Made by a program: the position numbers and the translations under genes. DNA of 32,919 nucleotides from Duganella phyllosphaerae (GTDB taxonomy: Bacteria > Pseudomonadota > Gammaproteobacteria > Burkholderiales > Burkholderiaceae_D): the NCBI RefSeq assembly GCF_001758785.1, contig NZ_LROM01000118.1, forward strand, positions 1 to 32,919. Direction: 5' to 3'. The notes below the pieces were generated by a model, which ran no database searches, was not told the origin of the DNA, and saw only the letters and a list, made by a program, of their open reading frames with translations. Positions 1 to 10,591 of the stretch are shown one piece after another. Each line of letters begins with the position of its first letter. The first letter of the stretch is position 1.

Positions 1-54
1 ACCAGGGACCTGCGGATTAACAGTCCGTCGCTCTACCAACTGAGCTATCAGGGA
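1..54 (-). tRNA. tRNA-Asn (GTT), 3' part cut off by window edge
   Basis: Read on the minus strand, the sequence starts TCCCTGATAGCTCAGTTGG and shows a normal acceptor 5' strand, D arm (AGCTCAGTTGGTAGAGC) and anticodon arm. The anticodon is GTT (positions 19-21 on the plus strand) in the loop CTGTTAA, which reads asparagine codons AAC/AAT. The variable loop and the start of the T arm are present, but the rest of the T arm and the 3' acceptor strand lie beyond position 1, so the gene is partial here only because of the window edge. It lies downstream of the aminotransferase gene on the same strand but has its own promoter. Confidence 0.93.
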
Positions 55-65
55 AAAGAGGCAAC

Positions 66-94
66 ATTTTATACTGTTTGTCGTGCACTAACAA
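66..94 (-). promoter_or_regulatory. Probable sigma-70 promoter of tRNA-Asn
   Basis: On the minus strand TTGTTA (89-94) and TAAAAT (66-71) are separated by 17 bases, and the -10 box ends 11 bases before the tRNA 5' end. The spacing and position fit a housekeeping promoter for the tRNA. The boxes are read by eye and no start site is proven. Confidence 0.5.
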
Positions 95-114
95 GAAAGA
101 ATTCTTTCAGTGCA
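84..114. repeat. Near-palindrome between tRNA-Asn promoter and aminotransferase
   Basis: A perfect 14-base palindrome GAAAGAATTCTTTC (95-108) is flanked by TGCACT (84-89) and AGTGCA (109-114), which pair with each other around a 5-base bulge. It overlaps the -35 box proposed for the tRNA. It could form the 3' hairpin of the aminotransferase transcript, but no T-run follows on the minus strand, so a classical terminator is not supported. A protein-binding site is the alternative. Confidence 0.4.
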
Positions 115-178
115 ATTCTTAACCGTACATCTTGTTGCCCTCTCGAATCACGTTGCCGCGATCCGAAGAAGCAAGATT

Positions 179-1381
179 TTAGAGCACTTTGGCGATGGCG
201 TCAATAACGGTATCGATGTTGCGCGAGTTCAGTGCTGCTACGCAAATACGGCCCGTGTCGACGGCGTAAATCGATTGCTCGCGCAGCTTGCCCACCTGTT
301 CCTTGGTCAGGCCCGAGTACGAGAACATGCCCACCTGGTCGCGCACGAAGTCGAAGTCGTGTGCCGGCGCCTTGGCCTTGAGCTTGGCGACGAATGCCTC
401 GCGCATTTCCTTGATGCGCACGCGCATGCCGGCCAGTTCGTCTTCCCACAGCTGGCGCAGCCCCGGCGTGGTCAAGACGGTGGCAACCACCTTGCCGCCG
501 TGGACCGGCGGGTTCGAGTAGTTGGTGCGCACCACGCGCTTCAGCTGCGACATCAGGCGCGCCGCTTCTTCGCCGCTGGCCGCCACCACGCTCAGGGCGC
601 CCACGCGTTCACCGTACAGCGAGAACGATTTCGAGAACGAGTTCGACACCAGCAGCGGGCCGCCGGCATCGGCAAAGCGGCGCACCACGGCGCCGTCTTC
701 GGCGATGCCTGCGCCAAAGCCCTGGTAGGCCATGTCGAGGAACGGCACCAGCCCGCCGCCGGTGACGGCTGCGATCACTTCATCCCACTGGCTTGAGGTC
801 AGATCGGCGCCGGTCGGGTTGTGGCAGCATGCGTGCAGCAGCACGATCGAGCCGGCTGGCATGGCCCTGATGTCGGCGATCATGCCGGCGAAGTTGACGC
901 CGTGGGTGGCCGGATCGTAATAGCTGTAGTTGTTGACGGTGAAACCGGCGCTTTCGAACAGTGCGCGGTGGTTTTCCCAGCTCGGGTCGCTGATGTAGAC
1001 CTGGGCGTCGGGCGCGAAGCGCTTGAGGAAGTCGGCGCCGATTTTCAGGGCGCCGGTGCCGCCGATGGCTTGCACGGTAATTGCACGCTTCTCTTGAATT
1101 ACTGCGCTGTCGGCGCCAAATACCAGCTCTTGCACCGCCTTGTCGTAGGCAGCCAGGCCTTCGATGGGCAGGTAGGTGCGCGGCGCCGGCGCGGCGATCA
1201 GGATTTCCTCCGCTTTCTGTACGCAAGCCAACAGCGGCACCTTGCCATTGTCGTCATAGTAGACACCGACGCCAAGGTTGATCTTGGCCGGGTTCTGGTC
1301 GGCGTTGAAAGCTTCGGTAATACCCAGGATCGGGTCGCGTGGTGCCATGTCGATGGCGCTGAACAAGCTAGGATTCGTCAT
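179..1381 (-). CDS. Aspartate/aromatic amino acid aminotransferase (class I, PLP)
   Basis: This 400-residue protein belongs to the cytosolic AspC/TyrB group of fold-type I aminotransferases, which move amino groups between aspartate or aromatic amino acids and 2-oxoglutarate using pyridoxal phosphate. The PLP lysine is Lys251 in SNSFSKSFSLYGERVG, with the phosphate-binding Arg259 after it. HNPTG (187-191) and the pyridine-binding Asp216 in LDMAYQG are in place, and the length is normal for the family. The start MTNPSLFSAIDMAPRDPI fits the family N-terminus, although no clear ribosome-binding site precedes it. Substrate range (AspC versus TyrB) cannot be settled from sequence alone, so no symbol is given. 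It is transcribed away from uvrB and towards the tRNA-Asn gene. Confidence 0.93.
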   Translation of the reverse strand: MTNPSLFSAIDMAPRDPILGITEAFNADQNPAKINLGVGVYYDDNGKVPLLACVQKAEEILIAAPAPRTYLPIEGLAAYDKAVQELVFGADSAVIQEKRAITVQAIGGTGALKIGADFLKRFAPDAQVYISDPSWENHRALFESAGFTVNNYSYYDPATHGVNFAGMIADIRAMPAGSIVLLHACCHNPTGADLTSSQWDEVIAAVTGGGLVPFLDMAYQGFGAGIAEDGAVVRRFADAGGPLLVSNSFSKSFSLYGERVGALSVVAASGEEAARLMSQLKRVVRTNYSNPPVHGGKVVATVLTTPGLRQLWEDELAGMRVRIKEMREAFVAKLKAKAPAHDFDFVRDQVGMFSYSGLTKEQVGKLREQSIYAVDTGRICVAALNSRNIDTVIDAIAKVL

Positions 1382-1502
1382 GATAAGATTGGATTCGATT
1401 GAGAGCGGTTCGCAGTGGAAAATTTTGACAGCGCCCCTTGCGGCAGCCTGTCGAACTTGGGATCGTCAGCTGCAAAAATACCTGGATCGGTCCATATTTC
1501 GC

Positions 1503-1544
1503 CGCTTTCTCGGCCCATAGCCCGCTATGGGCACTGCGAAAGCG
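1503..1544. repeat. Long imperfect palindrome in the aminotransferase-uvrB intergenic region
   Basis: The core GCCCATAGCCCGCTATGGGC (1513-1532) has two perfectly complementary 9-base arms around CC. A second pair of arms, CGCTTTC (1503-1509) and GAAAGCG (1538-1544), encloses it with a small asymmetric internal loop, and weaker T/A-rich complementarity continues outside. It lies 119 bases before the uvrB start and 121 bases before the aminotransferase start. It could be a hairpin in the uvrB leader, a regulator site for either gene, or a copy of an intergenic repeat. No T-run follows it in either direction. Confidence 0.55.
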
Positions 1545-1662
1545 ACAAAAATCTGTCCTCGACCAGCTATTTTTTCGCTCTGACTCCCCAAGTCCCACAG
1601 GCTGCTGGTACCCGAAAATTAGGCCGCTGGCAGGCCGTCATTCTAACAAAGGTCTGATCAAG

Positions 1663-3738
<2,076 letters not shown>

Positions 3739-3746
3739 GGTATTCA

Positions 3747-4778
<1,032 letters not shown>

Positions 4779-4791
4779 GCTTTAGCTCAAC

Positions 4792-5799
4792 TTACAGGCC
4801 CTGCACGAAGGTGGCGACCGCATCGAGCAACTGCGGCGCCACCGGCAGCGCATTGCTGCCATACGATTTCACCTGCAAAGCCTGGTCGTCACCGACAATT
4901 TTCAGCAGGTGGTTCATGCCCTCGACAATCACCACTTTCGCCGCTGGCTGCGCCCTGGCCAGCGCCTCCGCGTCAGCCACTTTGACCTGGATATCGGACG
5001 TGCCCTGCACGATCAGCACCGGCATGGTCAAGGCGGCGATGGCGGCGCGCGGTTCGTGGCGCAGTGCTGAAATCAGGTACGGCTGCACCGACGGCCGGTA
5101 CAACATCATCAGCTCGGGCGGCACCGCGTCGGCCAGCTTGCCCTCCTTGAGCGACGCCACGATGCGCTGATGCTGGGTAAACTGTTCCGGCGTCAGGTGC
5201 GGCTTCAACTGCTCGTCGAGCACTTCGTCGAGGCCGCGACCGATGCCGGCGATCTCCACGCAGCCATCAGCCGCGCCGCGCCGGCAGGCGCCAGCGGCGA
5301 TCAGCGCGCCTTCGCTATGCCCGGCCACCACCACCTTCGAAAAACGCGGATCGGCTTTCAACTGGCGAATCCACGCCACGGCGTCGTTGACGAAATCATC
5401 GAAGCGCAGATCGGCCTCGCTCCATTGCGGTGAGACGCTGGCCGCGATCAGGCGCTTGTCGTAGCGCACCGAGGCGATGCCACGCGCAGCCAGTCCTTCT
5501 GCCACCATTTTCAGACTGTCGTTGGCGCCGGGCAGCGCGATGCTGTTGCCGTTGCGGTCGGTGGGGCCGGAGCCGGCGTGCAGCAGCACGACCGGCAGCT
5601 TGCCCTCCTCCGCCTTGGGCACGAGCTCGGTACCGCGCAGCGTGCCACCACCGACATCGAGCGTCACGTCGCGCACGACAAAGGGTACCGCAGGTGCAGC
5701 AGGGGCAGCGGGTGCAGCGGGTGCAGCGGGTGCGATAGGCATGGCGGCATTGGCCGTCCAGCAGAACAACAGCGTGCACATGGCCAGCGTCATACGCAT
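4792..5799 (-). CDS. Exported alpha/beta hydrolase
   Basis: The 335-residue product begins with a signal peptide (MRMTLAMCTLLFCWTANAA) followed by an Ala-Pro linker (about residues 20-38) and an alpha/beta hydrolase domain. The nucleophile elbow is GHSEG with Ser162; probable acid and base are Asp269 (GTSDIQV) and His297 (GMNHLLK); HAGSGPTDRNG (74-84) forms the oxyanion-side loop. The pattern resembles periplasmic hydrolases and esterases of the dienelactone hydrolase-like type; the substrate is unknown. A TTG three bases upstream is in frame, but the ATG at 5799 has AAGGAG seven bases before it (5807-5812) and is preferred. The gene starts 27 bases after the SdpI-like gene on the same strand, so the three genes sdpR-sdpI-hydrolase probably form one operon. 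Confidence 0.85.
   Translation of the reverse strand: MRMTLAMCTLLFCWTANAAMPIAPAAPAAPAAPAAPAVPFVVRDVTLDVGGGTLRGTELVPKAEEGKLPVVLLHAGSGPTDRNGNSIALPGANDSLKMVAEGLAARGIASVRYDKRLIAASVSPQWSEADLRFDDFVNDAVAWIRQLKADPRFSKVVVAGHSEGALIAAGACRRGAADGCVEIAGIGRGLDEVLDEQLKPHLTPEQFTQHQRIVASLKEGKLADAVPPELMMLYRPSVQPYLISALRHEPRAAIAALTMPVLIVQGTSDIQVKVADAEALARAQPAAKVVIVEGMNHLLKIVGDDQALQVKSYGSNALPVAPQLLDAVATFVQGL
5693..5740. repeat. Short 9-base tandem repeat coding an Ala-Ala-Pro linker
   Basis: Units close to GGTGCAGCG (plus strand) repeat in tandem inside the hydrolase gene and encode the AAP linker between signal peptide and catalytic domain. Because the unit length is a multiple of three, slippage would lengthen or shorten the linker without breaking the frame. 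Confidence 0.6.
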
Positions 5800-5826
5800 C
5801 AACGATCTCCTTCGGTATGTAGTGGT

Positions 5827-6483
5827 TCAGTTCGATTCAAGAGTACCCGCTTTTTCCAGGCGCCTGTAGCACGCCAGCGAGTGCAGCACGGCCACCGGCG
5901 CCCACCAGAACATCAACAGCAGTAACAGCCAGGCCGGCGCGCCCACCAGCACCCCGATCAGGCCCATCACGCCACTGGCCACCATCAGCCGCGCGGCCAG
6001 GCGATGGGTGGCGTACCACACGCGGTCGCTGCTCAATGTCCACGGTGTGCGGATGCCGAGGTAGAAATTCTTGCGCACCTTGCCCAGCGGGTTACCGAGC
6101 AGGATCAGCACGATGCACATCCCGGCCGCTACCGCGCGGTCCATAGCCACCTGGCCGCCGGTGGCAGCGATCAGCACCAGCACGTGGATATATGCCAGCA
6201 ACGCCACCACCACGCCGGTCGAATACAGGTACGTGGACTCGAACGCGGTCATGCCGTAGCGGCGCGGGGACAGCCATGGCAGCACCAGCCCGAGCAGCCC
6301 CACCAATGCCATCAGGCCGGGGCCCAGCAGCCAGAGCATGGCGCGCGGACCAACACCGTCAACTTCGCCGGCGGCATTCCAGTGCACCGGCACGCTCTCG
6401 GGCAGCGCCGGGTAAAAGTGCCAGGTAATGGCGCTGGAAACGGCGATCAGGACGAGGCAGACAACGATGAAACGGGCTTTCAT
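5827..6483 (-). CDS. SdpI-like membrane protein (DUF1648/SdpI family)
   Basis: The 218-residue product has an N-terminal DUF1648 segment with the family motif YPALPESVPVHWNAAGEVDG (24-43) and a C-terminal SdpI segment with NPLGKVRKNFYLGIRTPWTL (131-150) and RVWYATHRLAARL. Six hydrophobic segments are visible (about 4-22, 48-70, 88-108, 118-130, 165-181, 184-203). In Bacillus subtilis SdpI gives immunity to the SdpC toxin and, once toxin is present, holds the repressor SdpR at the membrane; proteobacterial relatives are common but little studied. The start codon overlaps the repressor stop as ATGA, implying coupled translation. A longer frame upstream only runs over the repressor gene and is rejected. 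No SdpC-like toxin gene is visible nearby. Confidence 0.87.
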   Translation of the reverse strand: MKARFIVVCLVLIAVSSAITWHFYPALPESVPVHWNAAGEVDGVGPRAMLWLLGPGLMALVGLLGLVLPWLSPRRYGMTAFESTYLYSTGVVVALLAYIHVLVLIAATGGQVAMDRAVAAGMCIVLILLGNPLGKVRKNFYLGIRTPWTLSSDRVWYATHRLAARLMVASGVMGLIGVLVGAPAWLLLLLMFWWAPVAVLHSLACYRRLEKAGTLESN

Positions 6484-6761
6484 TTTTTTCTCCCGGTGGG
6501 TTCGGTCAGGTCCATCATCCACGCGACGACGTCCTGCAACACGGTGGTATTGAGGCTGTACCAGATGGTCTGCCCTTCGCGCCGACGGGCGACCAGGTCG
6601 GCCTCCACCAGCACCGCAAAGTGGTGCGACATGGTCGGCTTGCTCGTGTCGAAATGTTCGGCCAGGTCGCCGGCCGTCATCTCGCCATCGCGCAGCAGCC
6701 GCAGGATCTCGCGCCGCGCCGGATCGGCAATCGCCTTGAAGGCACTGTTGTTGGCATTCAT
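6480..6761 (-). CDS. SdpR-like ArsR family repressor
   Basis: This 93-residue winged-helix protein has the ArsR fold: FKAIADPARREILRLLRDG (8-26), recognition helix DTSKPTMSHHFAVLVEADLV (38-57) and wing RREGQTIWYSL (60-70). The cysteine metal site of ArsR/SmtB sensors (ELCVCDL) is absent and the protein has no cysteine, so it is unlikely to sense metals through that site. It overlaps the SdpI-like gene by 4 bases (ATGA), the same pairing as Bacillus sdpRI, where the repressor controls its own operon. A perfect 12-base palindrome (6788-6799) lies between its promoter and its start codon, which supports autorepression. The inducing signal is unknown. Confidence 0.88.
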   Translation of the reverse strand: MNANNSAFKAIADPARREILRLLRDGEMTAGDLAEHFDTSKPTMSHHFAVLVEADLVARRREGQTIWYSLNTTVLQDVVAWMMDLTEPTGRKK

Positions 6762-6787
6762 GTAGCGGCACTCGTATTAAGATAAAC

Positions 6788-6799
6788 GTCTAATTAGAC
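6788..6799. promoter_or_regulatory. Probable operator of the sdpR-sdpI-hydrolase operon
   Basis: GTCTAATTAGAC is a perfect 12-base palindrome located 26 bases before the repressor start codon and 10 bases downstream of the proposed -10 box. Its place around the transcription start is typical for an autorepressor site. Binding by this particular ArsR protein is inferred from position only. Confidence 0.6.
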
Positions 6800-6809
6800 A
6801 TCCATCGAA

Positions 6810-6838
6810 ATATAAAGCAAATTGCCGGGAGCGGTCAA
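6810..6838 (-). promoter_or_regulatory. Sigma-70 promoter of the sdpR-like operon
   Basis: On the minus strand TTGACC (6833-6838) and TTATAT (6810-6815) are separated by exactly 17 bases. Both boxes are close to consensus and lie just upstream of the palindromic operator, so transcription would begin near 6803. Confidence 0.62.
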
Positions 6839-6860
6839 TTCATTTCGACGTGGGATGGCA

Positions 6861-6886
6861 GCATCCGGGCAGGAACGCCCGGATGC
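6861..6886 (-). terminator. GC-rich hairpin after the TonB-dependent receptor
   Basis: GCATCCGGGC (6861-6870) and GCCCGGATGC (6877-6886) form a perfect 10-base stem with a 6-base loop, 14 bases after the receptor stop codon and before the sdpR promoter. The position suggests a transcript end. No T-run follows on the minus strand, so it is not a canonical intrinsic terminator and may instead be a 3'-end-protecting hairpin. Confidence 0.45.
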
Positions 6887-6900
6887 GAGGTACAACAGGA

Positions 6901-9765
6901 TCAGAACGCGTAACGCGCGCTGAATTTCACCGTGCGCATCGGGCCGCCCACCGAGTTCGGCACGCCCAGGTTGGCGTTGTCGCCGCCGAGGCGGTTGACT
7001 GGATTGCCCGGTCCACCACCCCAGCCGTCGTAGCCGCCGTAGTTGATGCTGTTGAACAAGTTGAGCACATCGGCGCGCAGCGACAGCGCACCGAAGGCGA
7101 ACTTGACCTCTTTCGCCAGGCCCACGTCCACCTGGCGGAAGTTGCTGCCTTTACCCTCGGCCGCCACGCAGCTGGTGGAGCCGCGCGAGCAGTCGGTGAT
7201 GCGGTACGGCAGGCCCGAGCCGTAGGTCATTTTCCCGGACAGCATCAGGCCGAACGGCAGCAAGCCATCGGACACGCCCGCCACCACCAGGCGGTGTTTC
7301 TCGACGTCGGTCGACGGATTCCAGGCGGTAGCATAGCGGCCGTAGGTCCAGTTGAAGGTGTTGTTGGTCCACTCGTTGTTGGTGGTCTCGCCGCGGCTAT
7401 AGGTGTAGGTGGCGCCCAGGCTCCAGGTGGAGGCCTTGGTATAGGGCTTGTCGAGTTTCAGGTAGATGTTCTCGGCCTTGGCCTGGGTGATGAAGTCGCC
7501 CAGCACCAGGGTGCTGTAGCCGGGCACGGAACCGAACAGCGGATCGATCGGGCTGCCGTTGCCCCAGGTGCCGTTGACGTCGCGGTTGCCACCGAACCAG
7601 TTGAACTGATTGCGGCTGCGCGAGTTGGTGTAGCCCACTTCGCCATTCCAGCGACCGAGCGCCTGGCGCAGGCCAAAGCTGAACTGGTCGGTGTACGCCA
7701 TCTTGTGGTTGTTCTTGATCAGCCAGATTTCGCCACCGGGCTGCGAATTCTTCTGCGCCTCGTCCAGTGCGTGGTTGGCGATGGCGCGGTCATACGCCCT
7801 GCCCCAGCCGGCAAACAGCACCGAGGCGCGGTCGCCGTTGATGTCGTACGACAGCCCCAGGCGCGGCGCCCACGCATCCTTGAACGGTTTGCGGCTGTTG
7901 CCGTCGCTGATGTAGTCGGCGATGTTGACACCGCCTCTGGCCAGCGACTGCGCATAGGTTTGGCCGGCCGGCGCGCCTTCGCGCGGATCCTGCCGGCCGA
8001 AGATGGCCACGCGGTCGGCCGGCGTGGCGTAGCTGTTGTTGAGCATATTGCTCTCGTAGTCGTAGCGCAGGCCAAGGTTGAGCAGCAGCTTGTCGGTGGC
8101 CTGCCAGTCGTCCTGGAAGTAGATGCCGTACTGGTTGTTGGAAAACGCCACGCCGGCAGCCGGTATCGCCAGCTCGGCGCGGATCAGGCTCGGTATGCCG
8201 GTAACGGTATCGATGCGCTCCCAGCGCTGCTCGACCGCGCGCGCGGTACCGGACAGGTTGTAGTCGATGCGCTTGACCTTGACGCCGGCCTTGAAGGTAT
8301 GGCTTTCCAGACCGGTGTAAGTCAGGTCGTCCTGCAACAGCAGGCCGCGCTGCTGGCGGAACTGGTTGTTGGGCGAGCCGCCGGTGATCAGCACATCGAC
8401 CACGTTGTTGTCGCTGTTGCTGGGCGAAACCTGGTAGCGCACGTACGGGTTGGCCGCGTCCGAGCGCGGGTTCCAGCTGTATTTTTCGTAGCCGAAGCGT
8501 GCTTCGTTCAAAAAGCCCTTGTCGCTCCACTCGTGCTTGACGTCGAACCGGTCTTCGTCGTTGGTCCGATCCAGAACGTTCTCTGCCACGCTGAGCTTGA
8601 GGTCTTCGGGGATCAGGTCCGACTCGCGGCGCACCCGGGCAGTGGCCTCCATGCGCTGATTGCGCGAAATCTGCGCATCAACCTTCACCAGCAGCAGGTC
8701 TTCCTTGAAGCTTGACACCTGCGAACCCTGGCGCGCCAGCAGCGACGGCACGATGCCGGCATCGGGCAGCAGGTCGGTGCGCTGGGCGATCACCTGGCGC
8801 GGGCTGTCGATCTTCTTGCCTTCGTACGCGATGAAGAAGTGCGCGACGTCTTCCTTGATCGGGCCGCCAAGGGTGACGCCGTACTGGTCCTGCGACGACG
8901 ACGGCCGGCCCACGCCCTTGCGCTCCGACTCCTTCTGGAACGGGTCCTTGGCGGTGAGGTTGGTGCCGCTGTGGTCCCAGAACACGTCGCCGCTCAGGGT
9001 GTTGCCACCCGACTTGGTCACCGCCGTAATCGCCGCGCTCGACACCTGGTCGAACTCTGCCTTGTAGTTCTGCGCGATCACCTTGTACTCGGCCACGGCC
9101 GATTGCGGGAACGGGTTGCCCCGGCTCGAGTCGAGCCCGGAGACGCCGCCGCGCAGGATGTTGTTCTTCTGGCTGACGCCATCGATGAAAACGTTAACGT
9201 TGTCCTGGCTCTGCGAGCCGCTCTGCATCTTGACGTTGCCGGCAGTATCGACATTGAAGCGCACCCCGGGCGCCAGGTCGGCAAACGAGAGGAAGTTGCG
9301 GGTGACCTGCGGCAGCTTTTCGATCTGCTGGCGCGACACCGACGTGCCTACCTCGGAACCGGTCACGTCGCGCCGCGACGCCGAGCCGGTGATCACTACC
9401 TGCTGCACACCGGCCTGCAATTGCAGGTTGACCTGGCTGGTCTGACCGACGCTGACGGTGACCGGTTCGGCCTGCTGCTCACCCACGCGGATGCGGTAGG
9501 TGCCGGGCGCCACGCCAGTCAACACATAGCTGCCGTCGGCGCGGGTAGTGGTTTCGTACTTATAACCGTTCAATTCGTTGGTGGCGGTGACGGCAGCGCC
9601 AGCCGAAGGGGCGGCGCCGCTGGCGACCTGGCCCTGGATGGTGGCCGTACTGAGCTGGGCATGCGCCAGCGGGGCAATCAGCAACGTGGCGGCAAACGAT
9701 GCGGCCACGGCGTTGGAAATAACGGACAGGCGAAGGGCAGGCGTATGCCGGGCAGAGCTTTTCAT
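6901..9765 (-). CDS. TonB-dependent receptor, Oar-like
   Basis: The 954-residue product is an outer-membrane beta-barrel transporter driven by TonB-ExbBD. It has a signal peptide (about 1-36, ending LAHA), then a carboxypeptidase-regulatory-like Ig domain (about 38-112, with ATIQGQVASG and YVLTGVAPGTYRIRVG), a plug domain (about 120-250, with FIDGVSQKNN and SAAITAVTKSGGN), and a long beta-rich barrel ending in the outer-membrane signature KFSARYAF with terminal Phe. This order matches Oar/CarboxypepD_reg receptors, often linked to uptake of complex organic substrates; the substrate cannot be told from sequence. The ATG has AGGAG five bases before it (9771-9775). Neighbouring genes give no substrate hint. 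Upstream lies a 17-base dyad that may be an operator. Confidence 0.92.
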   Translation of the reverse strand: MKSSARHTPALRLSVISNAVAASFAATLLIAPLAHAQLSTATIQGQVASGAAPSAGAAVTATNELNGYKYETTTRADGSYVLTGVAPGTYRIRVGEQQAEPVTVSVGQTSQVNLQLQAGVQQVVITGSASRRDVTGSEVGTSVSRQQIEKLPQVTRNFLSFADLAPGVRFNVDTAGNVKMQSGSQSQDNVNVFIDGVSQKNNILRGGVSGLDSSRGNPFPQSAVAEYKVIAQNYKAEFDQVSSAAITAVTKSGGNTLSGDVFWDHSGTNLTAKDPFQKESERKGVGRPSSSQDQYGVTLGGPIKEDVAHFFIAYEGKKIDSPRQVIAQRTDLLPDAGIVPSLLARQGSQVSSFKEDLLLVKVDAQISRNQRMEATARVRRESDLIPEDLKLSVAENVLDRTNDEDRFDVKHEWSDKGFLNEARFGYEKYSWNPRSDAANPYVRYQVSPSNSDNNVVDVLITGGSPNNQFRQQRGLLLQDDLTYTGLESHTFKAGVKVKRIDYNLSGTARAVEQRWERIDTVTGIPSLIRAELAIPAAGVAFSNNQYGIYFQDDWQATDKLLLNLGLRYDYESNMLNNSYATPADRVAIFGRQDPREGAPAGQTYAQSLARGGVNIADYISDGNSRKPFKDAWAPRLGLSYDINGDRASVLFAGWGRAYDRAIANHALDEAQKNSQPGGEIWLIKNNHKMAYTDQFSFGLRQALGRWNGEVGYTNSRSRNQFNWFGGNRDVNGTWGNGSPIDPLFGSVPGYSTLVLGDFITQAKAENIYLKLDKPYTKASTWSLGATYTYSRGETTNNEWTNNTFNWTYGRYATAWNPSTDVEKHRLVVAGVSDGLLPFGLMLSGKMTYGSGLPYRITDCSRGSTSCVAAEGKGSNFRQVDVGLAKEVKFAFGALSLRADVLNLFNSINYGGYDGWGGGPGNPVNRLGGDNANLGVPNSVGGPMRTVKFSARYAF

Positions 9766-9806
9766 GGGTACTCCTGGTTTTGTCGTTCGGAAGAATCACC
9801 AGGCAT

Positions 9807-9878
9807 GGCGCCGCAAGGGGGCGCCGATAATGCTGACAGTGGTGAGGCTGCGCGCCCCCGACTGGGAGACGGGGGCGC
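9807..9878 (-). other. Two GC hairpins in the receptor leader
   Basis: Within the region before the receptor start, GGCGCC (9807-9812) pairs with GGCGCC (9820-9825), and GCGCCCCCG (9852-9860) pairs with CGGGGGCGC (9870-9878). Both would lie in the 5' leader if transcription starts near the dyad at 9885-9901. No known riboswitch class is recognised. Confidence 0.35.
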
Positions 9879-9884
9879 ATCACT

Positions 9885-9901
9885 ATGTAAATTGTTTACA
9901 T
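9885..9901. promoter_or_regulatory. 17-base dyad upstream of the TonB receptor, possible operator
   Basis: ATGTAAATTGTTTACAT has two perfect 7-base arms (ATGTAAA/TTTACAT) around a 3-base centre, 119 bases before the receptor ATG. AT-rich dyads of this size are typical binding sites for dimeric regulators (GntR, LacI or TetR type); the odd centre argues somewhat against LacI. The regulator is not in this window. Confidence 0.5.
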
Positions 9902-9979
9902 TGTTGTTTCAGCCACTGTAGCGCCGTTGCTCGCGCACTGTACAGCGTTTTTTTCAATCGGGACGCGGTCCCGCCGACC

Positions 9980-10576
9980 TTACAAGGTCTTGACGAACTC
10001 GCGTATTCCGCTCAGCAACATCTCGATCGACATCGCCGTCAGGATCAGCCCCATCAGCCGCTCGAACGCGGTCATCACCTGCGGGCCCAGCACTTTTTGC
10101 AGCCGTTCGGCCGACAGGAACACGGCCAGCCACACCACGGCCACGGCCGCCAGCGCCGCCACGTGCACCAGCACCTCGCCGGTGCTCTCGCTCGAGAACA
10201 GCAGCACGGTGGCCAGCGCGGACGGGCCGGCCAGCGCAGGGATGGCCAGCGGTACGATGAACGGCTCGGCGCCGTCGGTGCGGCCCAGCACGCCATCAGG
10301 GTGCGGGAAGATCATGCGGATCGAGATCAAGAGCAGGATCACGGCGCCGCCGATGCGCAGTGCCACCTCGGACAAATGCAGCGCGGCCAGGAAGTGCCGG
10401 CCGAAGAACATGAAGATCAGCAGCAGGCCAAAGGCGATGGCGCACTCGCGTATCACGATGCGCGGGCGGCGTGCCGGCGGCACGGGGTTGAGCACGCTGG
10501 CAAATAGCGGCACGTTACCGAAAGGATCGGTCACCAGGACCAGCAGGATGAAGGTCTGAAAGAAATCTTGGGTCAT
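9980..10576 (-). CDS. MarC family integral membrane protein
   Basis: The 198-residue product has six hydrophobic segments and the MarC/YchE family signatures, including VTDPFGNVPLFASVL near the N-terminus and the central stretch AEPFIVPLAIPALAGPSALAT. Family members are inner-membrane proteins whose transport role is not settled; an early link to multiple antibiotic resistance in E. coli was later disputed. It lies 51 bases after the phosphoribosyltransferase on the same strand, with a strong intrinsic terminator in the gap, so it depends on read-through or on a promoter inside the preceding gene. No good ribosome-binding site precedes the ATG. Confidence 0.88.
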   Translation of the reverse strand: MTQDFFQTFILLVLVTDPFGNVPLFASVLNPVPPARRPRIVIRECAIAFGLLLIFMFFGRHFLAALHLSEVALRIGGAVILLLISIRMIFPHPDGVLGRTDGAEPFIVPLAIPALAGPSALATVLLFSSESTGEVLVHVAALAAVAVVWLAVFLSAERLQKVLGPQVMTAFERLMGLILTAMSIEMLLSGIREFVKTL

Positions 10577-10591
10577 GTTTTTGTTCTTGAA

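Noticed and set aside
1368..1598. A 76-codon minus-strand frame in the aminotransferase-uvrB gap as a small protein
   Set aside because: It overlaps the aminotransferase start, runs across the palindrome, has no ribosome-binding site and no recognisable feature.
1438..1662. Extension of UvrB by 75 residues at its N-terminus
   Set aside because: The extension covers the intergenic palindrome and does not resemble any UvrB N-terminus; the ATG at 1663 gives the normal length.
1382..1662. LexA/SOS box upstream of uvrB
   Set aside because: I searched by eye for CTGT-N8-ACAG and found only half sites such as CTGTCC; none is paired at the right spacing.
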